A stretch of 64,000 nt of DNA, taken from the NCBI GenBank assembly GCA_965153355.1, contig OZ231126.1:56606001-56670000 (forward strand). Direction: 5' to 3'. Source of the stretch: Flaccisagitta enflata. Lineage: Eukaryota; Chaetognatha; Sagittoidea; Aphragmophora. Position numbers and translations under genes: made by a program. A model generated the notes under the pieces. That model had not been told where the DNA came from. It made no database searches and worked only from the letters and a program-made list of their open reading frames with translations. Shown here in pieces: positions 1 through 26,189 of the stretch. Every line of letters starts with the position of its first letter. Within the stretch, counting starts at the first letter, position 1.

Positions 1-241
1 ACCCTGTTATATATTTACTCATGTCCAAATGACGTCAGAATTGTTGTTGCTACAAGAGTTGTCCCTGTTGTCATTGCAGCATCTGCATTCTTCACCGCAC
101 TCTTCACCATATTCTTCACCATATTCCTCACCGTCCTTGTCATAAACGTAATAGTTGCCACTTTTTTTCACCAAAAGGATGCCCAACTTGAACCTTAACA
201 TCGCCGTTGTAGATACATTCCACCTTAACACTGATGTTGTT

Positions 242-1018
242 CTAATTGTTGTCGCCGTCACTACCATGCAGCAAATTCTTGTCATTGCAATTGTCATTGT
301 CCTTTTTAACATCACTGCCATCGTTGCCTCCATCATCACCTGCACCACCCTCTCGCTCGTCACTTAAACCATTAACACAACCTTTCATCATCATCCAAGC
401 ATTATAATGTATACGGCACAGTCTCTTCGATTCTTCCCATTCATCCACCTTTGCCTGCCATTCTACATCAATCTTCCTCTTTGCCCGACGTGTGGCTACG
501 CGCCCACCTAACACCTCATCCCCAACCCTCAACTTTGCCGCCTTCAATCGCCACTCCCTATTGATGCTCCGCTTCTCTTTTACAGCACGCACACACTCGT
601 TGTACACCACCTTACCCACGTCCATCGCCCCCTTCACGTATCCCGCCATGACAGATGGACAGTCAGTCATCTCTGATTCATTGTTTGATGGTGACAATAT
701 TGGTAGTCCACCCTCGCTAGTACCCAACTCTGACACAGGAGTATTTGTATAATTCCATATTGGTTCACCCAACTCCGACACACCAATTCTTGGAGGTGGG
801 TTTGACAAACTTTCAATTTTCCAAGGTACATATACAAGGTTGAGGTTCTCTATGTCGTCATTTGAGCATCTGTTTATATAATCTTCCGCTCTCTTCATTC
901 CCGCGTCTATCAGCCCCTTTTTGGGACATTTCCCGCGTGCCCACCATTCCAATGACTGGCAAAACCAGTAATCGCCACTGCACTCTGGCACATGGATGTG
1001 AATTCTTTTTCTTGGCAT
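242..1018 (-). CDS. Uncharacterised open reading frame, 258 aa
   Basis: An uninterrupted frame of 258 codons on the minus strand with non-repetitive composition over most of its length. The N-terminal third is basic and contains several Cys and Trp residues (WWARGKC, residues about 25-31). The middle (residues about 150-215) is rich in Lys, Arg and Glu and probably helical. The last 40 residues are a Gly/Asp/Asn-rich tail made by degenerate trinucleotide sequence, and the same region is repetitive in other frames. I recognise no domain. No signal peptide or membrane segment is visible. It could be a single-exon gene, the exon of a larger gene, or a relic of a transposon-encoded protein. Being the longest non-repeat frame in the first 9 kb is the main argument for it; splice sites were not resolved. 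Confidence 0.35.
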   Translation of the reverse strand: MPRKRIHIHVPECSGDYWFCQSLEWWARGKCPKKGLIDAGMKRAEDYINRCSNDDIENLNLVYVPWKIESLSNPPPRIGVSELGEPIWNYTNTPVSELGTSEGGLPILSPSNNESEMTDCPSVMAGYVKGAMDVGKVVYNECVRAVKEKRSINREWRLKAAKLRVGDEVLGGRVATRRAKRKIDVEWQAKVDEWEESKRLCRIHYNAWMMMKGCVNGLSDEREGGAGDDGGNDGSDVKKDNDNCNDKNLLHGSDGDNN

Positions 1019-2091
1019 CTCATTCCTTTTATCTGTTATTTGTATTCAATTCGAGGCCAAAGAAGGTCACTGCCCAAAAAGGAAAGAATGATGGTCATTA
1101 AATCAGCCCTGCCACTTGACTAATTTTTTGAAGGATGAAATTGCTAGATTTCATAATACCCTGGCCAAGCCCAAATAAGGTCAATTTCTCTCTTTTATAA
1201 TTGTAGGATTCAAAATGAGCTTTAAACAAACAACTCTTTGTCAAACTGTTTCAGTAACTGCCTTAAAGGGGACAAACTCCTGTGGAACCCAAAATAATTT
1301 TCTTTCTTCACATGTGTGTCCGTCCATCCATCCACCCACCCCCACCATTATCCCCTTTTAATCACCAAAATAACCTACTCATGCCCTAATTCAAACCTCC
1401 CAGGCCTCAATTCAAAGCTCTCAAATCTCCAATCCATCCCGCAGACCTCCAAACAGCCTCATAAACTGTATTCTACAGAACTTTCTTCCCTCTGGAGCCC
1501 CTCCTTAGCAAAAATCTTCCCCTTAGGCCTTGATTTTAACTTTTGCAACCTGATCATCCCATATGTACCTCTCTCGCCCCAAAACAACCCTGAAAAATCT
1601 GATATCATAGGCGTCAAATCTCCTTTCTTTACTACTTGACTAAAAAAAAAAGCCACACCCTATTTTGAATTGATGAGGAAGAAAAAAAATCATTTGAACA
1701 TTTTTCTGTTTAAATTTTTTTGAAGATTTTTAAATTTTCTTTCATTCTAGACCAATCCCAGATCTGTATCTCAAACGGTTTAGGTTCCACAGCTTGTCAA
1801 AGTTATGTTCTAATTTGTAAAAATGCTCGTTTTTCAATGGCATTCAAAACAATAATAGCAATGTTTTTACTTATTCTTATGCCATTTCTAAACAATAAAA
1901 GCTAGAATTTACAGATTGGAGCCAAATGAAACATCTTTTCAAGAGCTTTCAAACAGTCTAAAATTTTAATTAGGGTTTTTGAAATTTAATATGAAAATTT
2001 GCTTTTTAAAAGTGCAGCTTTTTTTTTTTGAGTCGAGTAGTATTCAAACTGTACTGAGCCAAATACAAAAAAGAAAGCAAAGAAACAAAAA
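1019..2091. other. AT-rich non-coding stretch with degenerate repeats
   Basis: No gene is supported. Positions 1268-1620 look like a decayed copy of the palindromic minisatellite element (compare CTCCTGTGGAAC at 1277 with CTCCTGTAGAAC-type arms elsewhere). Positions 1720-1975 hold a dispersed repeat described separately. Confidence 0.4.
1720..1975. repeat. Dispersed repeat, family also at 29790-30207
   Basis: Shares the block CTGTATCTCAAACGGTTTAG and a downstream AGATTGG(A/C)GCCAAATGAAA block with 29790-30207, in the same order. The 29.8 kb copy is interrupted by a hairpin-ended element (29894-30075), while this copy is uninterrupted. A related block occurs in the arms of the foldback elements at 12.3 and 34.2 kb (CTGTGACTCAAGCCGTTTAG). 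Confidence 0.55.
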
Positions 2092-2358
2092 AACAAGGTC
2101 ATTAGACCTAAGTTGCGTGCGTCGGTATTTTCAAAAAAATGTCAGGCAGACAAACAGGCAAACAATTTTTTTTCAAAAAGACATTAGAAAAATTCTTTTC
2201 TACCATACAGTAACATAAAATACACTTTAAAAAACCTTTAAACTGTTTTATAACCGACAGACTAACCAACAAACCGACGGACCAAAGGACTGATGAACCG
2301 ACCAACGGACTGACCAAAAAGTGGCTTATAGAGTCGCGTAGCACAGGACTAAAAATTT
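2092..2358 (+). mobile_element. Hairpin-ended Helentron-like element
   Basis: Starts AACAAGGTC, with subterminal AAGTTGCGTGCGTCGG. It has an internal run of GGAC/ACCG-type tetranucleotides and ends CTTATAGAGTCGCG then CTAAAAAT. It matches the family consensus defined by the copy at 63534-63695. Confidence 0.6.
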
Positions 2359-2819
2359 TTCAACACATAAACTAATGAACCAGTGAACTATTGAGATTGC
2401 AACAACGCACTTATTAAACTAACATACAAAAGGCCCTTACACAAATGACAACTGAGCTGCTCTCTACTATTGATATTATCAGCCTTCATTCTCAATCTTT
2501 CATTGTTTTATCATTTTAGGGTAGGTTAAGTAGAACCCACCTAGAAAAAAACCAGATGGGCTTCCATTCAATTTCTTTCTTTTATAGAAAACTAAACATT
2601 TTAAAGCGTTTCACAACTGTACTACTATCAATGTACTATGAATAAAAGCTGTAAATCATCCCCCTATGATTGTCAACTTTAATGGCCCAAACCTACAACT
2701 AAGGATATAATAAATTTCTAAAAAAGCCATAACAATACAGCTATAATGCTGGTCAAATGAGGGATCAGCTCTATTGACCTTGCAGCAGATACTATGAGAC
2801 TAACTGACCCAAAAATCAA

Positions 2820-2848
2820 TTGAACTTCTTTTTTTTTTCTTTCTTTCT

Positions 2849-2941
<93 letters not shown>
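2820..2941. repeat. (TTTC)n then (CT)n microsatellite
   Basis: About 60 bp of TTTC-type repeat run directly into about 60 bp of pure CT. Apparent S/L-rich and R/E-rich reading frames here are repeat translations. Confidence 0.95.
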
Positions 2942-2944
<3 letters not shown>

Positions 2945-3019
2945 CTTATTACCGCCAAAAAATCTTGCCATTTCGCCCCTGCCCAAAAGTTCTGGCTATC
3001 AGCCGGTGCAAAACAAAGT

Positions 3020-3170
3020 CGAAATGTATCAAAGCTCATTGCCCCTAACCTCCCCTCTTCTAAACTCATTCCTACCCCAAATTCACCCATTCTCAAAAAA
3101 ATCATTCCTTGAAAATATGGTTTTAAAAAATCATAAAAACTATCCCTTTTTCACCCACCCTTAACAGAAA
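3020..3170. repeat. Short copy of C-rich minisatellite
   Basis: Blocks such as CATTCCTACCCCAAATTCAC recur at about 4136-4160 in the long array at 3711-4390, so both belong to one repeat family. Confidence 0.6.
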
Positions 3171-3268
3171 TTCACTCTTACTTACAAACTGTTAAAAGGA
3201 AAAGCCAGAGCAATGGAAATAAAAGGTCTCACTACCAATACAAGAGACAAAACAGAAAGAAACATGAT

Positions 3269-3442
3269 AACAAGACCAAATACACGGCCATTAGTTGCGG
3301 ACGGGTGGGCAGGGGCGGAAATGCGCGTTTTCCCAATTTTCAACACGAGCGTGACAACTCGAGCGTGACGGACCAACGGACGGACGGACGAACAGATGGA
3401 CGGACAAAGCCTCTCATAGAGTTGCGTGTCGGCAACTAAAAA
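3269..3442 (+). mobile_element. Hairpin-ended Helentron-like element
   Basis: Starts AACAAGACC with ATACACGGCCATTAGTTGCGG and GGGTGGGCAGGGGC. The core is (GGAC)n. It ends AGAGTTGCGTGTCGGCAACTAAAAAT, in which the last hairpin arm is complementary to the 5' subterminal GTTGCGGAC. Confidence 0.7.
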
Positions 3443-3710
3443 TGCATCATAAAATGTTGTAATTGATTCTTACATGCAACACATGGTTAAAACTTCTGAA
3501 CACGCCTAGACTGTTTCTGCAATATGCAAATTATTTCAATGTCCTTCTTCCCCTACAAATTTACAAAAAGTATATTACCAGCATTTAAAATGTTTTATCA
3601 CTAAATTCTTTTTAATGTTATTTAGGTTATGCGATCTACATGACTTCACATCTATTTACTGAAATCATTGCCATAATAAGTTAAGGCAACTTTGTTACAA
3701 AACACAAACC

Positions 3711-4390
3711 AACTATACCCTATCTCACCCCTACCCCAAAACTCACCCCTACCCCTAAACTGGCCACTACCCAAAATTTACTTATACCCCCAAACCTCAC
3801 CTCTTCCATAAAAAAAAAGAATAAAAAAAAAATCACTTCTACCACTAAACTAACCCATTTCTCAAAACGCGCCCCTTCCCCAAAACACAAACTTTCCCCA
3901 AAACTCACCCCTAACCCTTAACTCACCCCTAACCCTTAACTCAGCCCTACCCCTTAACTCACCTTCACTGCTATACTCACTTCTATCCCTTTGCTCACCC
4001 CTACCCCTTTACTCACCATTGTTCAACATTCACCCCTACTCTACGACTCACCCTTACCCAAAAGCTCACACCTACCCATGAATCACCACTACTCCTTAAC
4101 TTACCCTACCCCTAACCTCACCTCTTCTCCTAAATTCATTCCTACCCCAAATTCACCCATTCACCAAAACTTCCTCCTACCCCTTATTTTATTCCCACCC
4201 AAAACTGCCTCAACCCACCCCTGCCTCTTTACTCACCTTTACCGCTTTGCTCACCTCTAGGCTCTTCCTTCCATTCAACTACCACATACCCCTAATTTCA
4301 ATACTTTCACTAAACACACCTTCTTTCCGTAACTCGCCAACACCCCTGAAATTACCCCTACCCCTAAACTAAAAGACAGCTTTTGTGATA
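3711..4390. repeat. Degenerate C-rich minisatellite, about 15-17 bp unit
   Basis: Dozens of variant units of the type ACTCACCCCTACCCCTT tile this interval. Strand asymmetry is strong (C/A/T on +, almost no G). No coding potential is supported. Confidence 0.85.
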
Positions 4391-4641
4391 AATGTCTCAT
4401 AAAAAAGTCTCAACATCTTGAAAAGAAGGCGATTAATTCACAGTCATTTTACCACTACCAATATATTTAACAAGATTTAAACAACACATTGTGAGCAAGA
4501 GATAAGTTCATAAAGAAATAGAACATGTTCATCAAATTGTATTGCATATCATATTTTTAATCCAACAACAATTCTACATTATACAAATGATATCTGTGCT
4601 ATAGCATTGTAGTCTCTCAAAATCTTCAGTAACCTTACAGC

Positions 4642-5301
4642 CAGGGGCGTAGGGCAGATAAATTCTTTACTACTGCCACCCAAAATTGGTGTCCCGACAA
4701 GTTAAGTGTCCCAACAGAAACTCAACTAGTGGTTTTTGCCCTAAAATCAAAGAAAACAGTGATTCTTTCCATACTTTATTTATTAATACACTATTTTTTG
4801 TTGATTAGTATTAAATTTGTTTTCAATTATCAGCATTTCATGATAGTTTCTGTATTAAGCTAAACTTGTGATATAGAAGATTCATTCTTTTATCAATTTT
4901 TCTAACAGATTTATCAACAATGGTATTCATTTTATCTTTTATTTTAAATCATTTTTTTCTTTTTTTTTTCTTTCTTTTTTGCTTTTTTTCATCTTTTTCT
5001 TCTTCTTTCAATTTTTTCAGTTTTACATTCTGCCTCAATCTCAGTGTCTCTTTTTCTTTATCTCTCTGTCTCTCTGTCTGTCTCTGTCTGTCTCTGTCTC
5101 TCTGTCTGTCTCTGTCTTTGTTTGTCTCTGTCTCTGCTCTGTCTGTCTCTCTGTCTGTCTGTCTGCTCTCTCTCTCTCTCTCTTATTCTTTCTTCTCTTC
5201 ATTTTTTTATGTTCTTTAAACAGTGGTGTCCTGACAGCTTTGGTGTCCCGACAAAAGGTACTGCCATGGCAGTAGTGGCAGTACCTTCTCCTACGCCCCT
5301 G
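4642..5301. mobile_element. hAT-like MITE with perfect 8-bp target duplication
   Basis: The element begins CAGGGGCGTAGG and ends with the exact reverse complement CCTACGCCCCTG. It is flanked on both sides by CTTACAGC (4634-4641 and 5302-5309). CAGGGGCG-type ends with 8-bp duplications are the hallmark of hAT transposons. It is 660 bp, encodes no transposase, and carries a CTGT/CTCT microsatellite at 5040-5185. Confidence 0.85.
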
Positions 5302-6622
5302 CTTACAGCTATTTCAACCACTTGTATCCATTTGACTTCTTACAAATTGATCTTAATGTCCTAACACAAAAACATAAATTCCAATAAATGCATTGTATAC
5401 CATCAATCCAAATCTTCAAACATTGCTTCCAATATTAATGAAACAGGAAAACTCCCACCTGTTTGAATTAAAAAATCATGAATACAAGACCATGTATTTG
5501 CCATCAAATCTTGCCCCTATCTAATCCTCTTTATCACTTCATGCAACAAGTGACTAACAGGGCAAACTGACAATTGCATAAGCATGTTGCAGCTCTATTG
5601 CAATCTGATAAGTATCCCCCTGAGTGTCAACTTTATAGGTGTAGTGGTTCATCCTCTCAAATTATTCTCTGTATGTCATCATTGTACTTGAATCTTTCAC
5701 ATTATTTAATCACTACACTAAACATTTGAGCATACTTTCAGTTCAAACTAATCTACCACCCATCCAACCAAGAGGCCGGTATAAATCAATATAGGATAAG
5801 TTTGCCTTGGTTTTCTTGCAGTATACAGGATTTGGCTCTCTCTCTACCTCTCTCTCTTTTTTGGCAATGGTCCAAAAGGCTCATATCCTGTAGGACACAG
5901 GGTTCCGTGCATCTGTCTTTCTGGAAAACAGTGATTTTGAAAAAAAAAAATCCGATCTCACTAAGAATGATAGAATGTAAACTTCTCCTAAGCAACCACT
6001 GTTCTGCAATTTCTCCTATGGATACAATTAAACCCTGCTGTAGCGGATCCAACAGTAATGTAAATCCATTTATAAATAAAAAACTTTTGTTCATTCAAAT
6101 CAACATCTTTTATTTGTTTTAATTTCTATCTTGGCAAAAACGGAAATGTACCTACGGAGAATGAGATATAAAACATATAAAACATGTAACCATAGGATTT
6201 CCCGTACTGCTAAAAAAACTGGCTCTTACTTCTTTTGACAAAAAATTCAATGAAATAATGAGATTAGAAATAAGCTCCTTCGCTACGAAACATATTTTGT
6301 AAGACATATTTTGCCAAAAAAAAAACCTACAATTCTTCCACCAAAACCAACTCACAATGAACCGAACAACCAACTAGCCAACCAATAAGTAAACTGTGTC
6401 AAAACAGAAATTAAGGAATTCTTTAACATATTCTTGGATCAAAAAATTTACAATTATAAATGAATCAATGAATAAACCTGTCAATCATCAACCACCGTTT
6501 TTCAAATTTATTTTGAAAAAATTTGTTTGTCATTCTAAAAAGCCTTATCTTTTTTCAACTGATCATTAAAACCACTTGACTTTGCTCCGATATTTTCTTT
6601 GCTTTGGAAAAGGGAATAAAGG
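5302..6622. other. Non-coding, no gene seen
   Basis: AT-rich sequence without convincing exons. A short segment at 5865-5935 (CATATCCTGTAGGACACAGG) resembles one arm of the palindromic minisatellite element but is decayed. Confidence 0.4.
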
Positions 6623-6845
6623 AAACAAGTGACGAGGGGTCACAATATCGTTGCGGACGGGTGGGCAGGGGCGTCCAACCCCCATCCACACACCAATCCC
6701 CCACTCACATTAAAACATATGTTTTAAACACGCTCATTTTCCCACTTTTTGACTCATACTTACGGACAGACCAATGAACCAACAAATGGTCAAATGGACA
6801 GACGGCCAAAGCCTCTTATAATGTTGCGTGTCCTCAACTAAAAAG
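6623..6845 (+). mobile_element. Hairpin-ended Helentron-like element, second subfamily
   Basis: Starts AACAAGTGACGAGGGGTCAC then ATATCGTTGCGGACGGG. It contains the GGGGCGTCCAACCCCCATCC block also seen reversed at 31931-32142 and 15637-16315. It ends CTTATAATGTTGCG then CTAAAAAGG. Confidence 0.65.
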
Positions 6846-6977
6846 GACATTGGACCAACGTCGCATGCGTCAAGATTGACAGAAAAAGTCAAACCGACAC
6901 AATCACTAAAAACATTTATGAAAAGGGGCACTCCTCCAAATATATTCTCTAATGTTCAAAAGTATCATAAACAAAAA

Positions 6978-7168
6978 AACAAGGCCTGATGCACTGCTAC
7001 CCCAATCGCATGCGGGTGGGCAGGGACCATATTTGAGGTCACTATACCATTTGGGTTGGAGCAGTAGGGTCAAAAAATAAGAATCATAAAAAAAGTAAAA
7101 TGTGACCAACAAACAGACCGATCAACCAACAATGTGGGGTGTAGAGTCGCAAATCACACAACTAATAA
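6978..7168 (+). mobile_element. Hairpin-ended Helentron-like element
   Basis: Starts AACAAGGCCTGATGCACTGC with CCCAATCGCATGCGGGTGGG, and ends GGGGTGTAGAGTCGC then ACAACTAATAAT. The same internal layout (GAGGTCAC, CATTTGGG, GGAGCAGT) recurs at 24107-24271. Confidence 0.65.
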
Positions 7169-9680
7169 TCCTTTAACTATTTTGTGACAAACAAACACAC
7201 AAATTTACTAACTGACCATAAAACAGGCTTATACAGTTGCGTTGATTTTTAAATTCTATGGCAAACCGCCAATTTTTTTCGCTCCTTTTACCTTCAATAC
7301 TTTTTTTGTCGTAGTCTAAACATTTCCATGTCCCTATTTCAACGCTTACGTCACAAAAATTGTGACTACTTTGAACGCTTACGTCACAGAATGTGTGTCT
7401 TAATCAAAAAGTCACAGAGTCACAGAGTCACAGAGTCACATAGTCACAAAATCTATTTATCTGTATCTCTCTTTGTCTGTTTGAACGAGTCCCTTGCTCT
7501 CTCCATATATATATCTGTATCTGTCTGTCTATGTCTGTCTGTCATTCTTCTTTGTTTCTCTCAATCTCTGTGTCTTTCTCTGTATCAAGTGGTGCCTTTG
7601 GCTTCTAATTCCTTTCCTTTGTCTCTTTATCTCTCTGTCTCTCTGTCTTTGTCTTACAGTCTTTCTGTTTCTCTGTGTCTGTGGATTTGTTATTCTTCTA
7701 CTCTATCTCTATCTTCTCCTTCTTCTTCTTCTTCTTCTTCTTTTCTTTTCTTATGGGCACTGTCTCTCAATCTGTCTGTCTCTCTTACTCTCCCTCTCTG
7801 TCTCCATGTCTATGTCTCTCTGCCTCTCTCTCTCACTCTTCATCACAATCTCTCTCTTCGTCTGTCTGTCTCTCTTAATCTGTCTATGTCTCTTAAGCTC
7901 TCTATGTCTCTTAATGTCTATGTCTATGTTCCTCTCTCTCTCTCTTACTCTCTCTCAATCCTCAATCCATCTATCTCTTTCTCTCTCAATCTGCCCTTTC
8001 TTTATTTCTTCTCTCTATTTCTTTTCTTCTTCTTTCTTTTCTCCCTTTCTCTCTCAGCTTCTAGTCTCGACCATCTATCTCTTTCTGTCTCTCAATCTCT
8101 CTCTCTCTCTCTCTCCTAAATCCATCACATCCTTCTGATATTCCCATTGTAAAATGCTCCTGACATCCACAACCGTAAACCAAGAATCTTCCCACTAATC
8201 AAAATAAACCAAGGCAAAATCAAAACTGGAATGTGCATTACGTACAATTTAACAAATTCTGCCAAATCAATAACCTTTAAAAACCTTTTAATACTCGTTT
8301 TATCAAATTAAGATTGCTATAGCTCTCAAACAAAATCAATATTTCAGCTTAACACAAACCTTGATGTATTTTTCAACTGGCATAAAACATTGAGTATCCC
8401 ATGCGGATGACAGGCAGGGAAGATGGAAGGTGATGCGTGACATATGATACAAATTTCAGTATCATTTTCATCACATCACCATCACATGTCACCTCTTGCT
8501 AAAAATCATCACTAAAATGCACACTCTGGGGCAATGCTTTACTTTCTTTAAAAGAAATTGTGATTTTGTGATTTTGTGATTCAATAAATTTCTCCAATTT
8601 TCTTTTTCAATTTCTATTCAAATTACTTTCATCATTGTAGATTTTCTGCTTCCCTACCTACCAAAAAAAAAAACACAAAATTTCCTCCTTTCACCAAAAA
8701 TTTTGTCATTTTTATCATCCATTCTTTCATTTTAAAGCTAAAAACTACAAATTTTCAAAAAAAAATCTCAGATTTATGAGAAAGAATTTTTTGATTCATT
8801 CTATTTAAAAGGCATTTTGATCATTTTAAGAAAATACTTTGAATGATGACTTTAAAACAAACATTCTTTCATTAAAAATGATCATTCACTTTCTATTTTT
8901 ACCAATTCTGTGGCTAAATATATCAATTTTTCCTTATTTTTAACAATCCAATTTTTTTCCTCTAGTTCATTTTAACTATTTCTACCAATTCAATGATTAA
9001 AATGAATGAATTTCTGACTTCCAAACTGCAGTTTTATTCAATTTTAAATAGAAATTATTCATTTTAACTATTTCTACCAATTCAATAATTAAAATGAATA
9101 AATTTCTTATTTCCAAACTGCAGTTTTATTCAATTTTAAATAGAAATTGTTCAAATTCAAATACAAAATGGTCAAATTACCCTTATTTCTAAGGACAAAA
9201 TAAGGTCATATACAGTACCTTTTTACCCCATTTCTTATGGGTATTCCCCATAATTTTACCCTATTTCTACCATATAATTGTTTTTTTAACTTCCCCGTTT
9301 CCTTCTCATCTCCCATCTTCTCTTGTCAATCTGCTTACTTTATCATTTCATCATTTTTGTTATTTTGTTATTTTTGTGACTTTGTGACTTTGTGATTGTG
9401 TGATCCTTTCCCTTTTATATTTTTACTTTCAATTCTTTCATCATGTCTTGACCGTTTCACATTTTCTATCTATCATCATCACTGTCTATCTTTCTATCTT
9501 TCTTTCCTTCTTTCTATCTTTCTTTGGTCATTCATTTATTCATGCTGTCACATTTGACCTATCTTATCGTATTTGTGATTTGTGATCTTGTGATCTCCCC
9601 ACATTTTCTAATATTTATCACAGATTTTGGCCACTGGATTTCATTTGACCACGCATTTGGTCGGAACTGAATATTACTAC
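7169..9680. other. Repeat-dominated intergenic region upstream of the DD3-3-like gene
   Basis: 7415-7450 holds a small GTCACAGA tandem. 7440-8120 is a long CT/CTGT-rich interrupted microsatellite whose frames translate to S/L-rich peptides. 8120-9400 is AT-rich. 9480-9520 is a TTTC/TATC repeat. No exon is supported. Confidence 0.6.
8969..9152. repeat. Two-copy tandem repeat, 92-bp unit
   Basis: The block beginning TTTAACTATTTCTACCAATT occurs at 8971 and again at 9063 and continues through AACTGCAGTTTTATTCAATT in both copies, with only a few differences. Confidence 0.8.
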
Positions 9681-9747
9681 TTATCAGCGACTGAAAACAG
9701 GTTTTTCTTTCTCCCATTGTATAACACAACCTCGGCACTCGGTAGGG

Positions 9748-9755
9748 TATATATG
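9748..9755 (+). promoter_or_regulatory. TATA box of the DD3-3-like gene
   Basis: TATATATG lies 101 bp upstream of the start codon in an otherwise GC-richer stretch. It is exactly conserved in the duplicate (32399-32406). The surrounding 150 bp is among the best conserved parts of the duplication. Confidence 0.55.
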
Positions 9756-9848
9756 CGCCGAAATGCCGTCTAAGAGTAGTTATAGTTAGCGACCCAGCCA
9801 TTCGGGTTCTTTTCCGAATTGCAAGAAGAAAAGTGTAAGAAAAAAAAA

Positions 9849-25016
<15,168 letters not shown>

Positions 25017-25196
25017 AATATTGACGTTAAAATATGTTGATTTCCCTGTTTCCTTCTTTGAACCGTTGAGAAGTACATTCACTTACTTTCAGTATCACTT
25101 ATGATTCTACTACCTGTGAATCATGAGTCATGATATTTTGGCTTTCGCGTGAATTTAGTTCGTCTATGTTTTTAACTCTTGTTCTTATCAGAATCA

Positions 25197-25209
25197 ATAA
25201 AAAAATAAA
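25197..25209 (+). terminator. Polyadenylation signals of the DD3-3-like gene
   Basis: Two overlapping-spaced AATAAA hexamers (25197-25202 and 25204-25209), about 180 bp after the stop codon. Confidence 0.6.
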
Positions 25210-25412
25210 CGATGATGAATATAATGCACGATTGCATTGCTGTAGTCATGGCATCGAAACATAGCAGTGAAGTTTCATTTCTTTTTATGTTTACCAGTAA
25301 TGGCGACTGTCGCCATGAGGAAAAAAGTCGTAAGCATTGGTCATTTTTTACCAAACTTTTATTTTCAGTCCCTGTATTTTTTTTTATTTGTAAGGTCAAA
25401 TCAAGAGCAATT

Positions 25413-25484
25413 GTATGTATGTATGTATGTATGTATGTATGTATGTATGTATGTATGTATGTATGTATGTATGTATGTATGTAT
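25413..25484 (+). repeat. (GTAT)n microsatellite
   Basis: About 18 perfect GTAT units. Confidence 0.97.
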
Positions 25485-25499
25485 GAAAATCGAACTGAG

Positions 25500-25860
25500 C
25501 TAAATGAGGTAGATAAGCTAAAATACTCAAAATCACTCAAACAGATAATCAGCTATGTTTACTGGAATGCTTTCTTGTATTTGCATGCTCAATTAAAACA
25601 TTTATTCATGCTATTTGAAATCAGAAAAAAAGACTAAGCTAAATCAGCTAATGAGCTAAAATACTTTAAAACACCCTCACAGATAAGCAGCTCTGCTCAC
25701 TGACATGCTTTCTTATATCTGCTTACTTAAACATGTATCAAAATATTTATTCATTAATTGCATTTAAAAAAAAATAAAACTGAGATAAATGAAATAAAAT
25801 GCTCAAAAACACCCTCACAGATAAGCAGCTATGCTCATAAATATGTTTTCTTGTATTTGC
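25500..25860 (+). repeat. Degenerate tandem repeat, about 150-bp unit
   Basis: The motif AACACCCTCACAGATAAGCAGCT(A/C)TGCTCA recurs at about 25671 and 25809, with a diverged form (ACAGATAATCAGCTATGTTTAC) at about 25540. Each is followed by a CTTGTATTTGCAT-like block. Confidence 0.6.
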
Positions 25861-26189
25861 ATTTTCAAACAAACATAAATACACTCCTTTATTGATCCTA
25901 GTTAAAATCATAAAAAAATTGAAAAAATTCAATTTAGATTTTTCGTAAATTAATCTTTAAAAATTCATAGCACAAAAAACATTTGTTGTAGAGCATTCTG
26001 CTTGGCGCCAAATGAAAAAGAATTATCAAATTTACTAATTCTATCAATTTTGTTTGAGGGACCAATCATACCTAGGAGATTCTCAACTTTTGCATAAGAA
26101 AATTAAAACCCTGTTTTTCTCGAATATGTCTAAAAGTCAAAGACTGACTTTGACTTTTTTCCCGTTGATGGATGAACCTTATGCTTAAT

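Noticed and set aside
19-363. Minus-strand frame with GEEYGEEC repeats
   Set aside because: Short trinucleotide-type tandem sequence with no start context. It overlaps the better 242-1018 frame.
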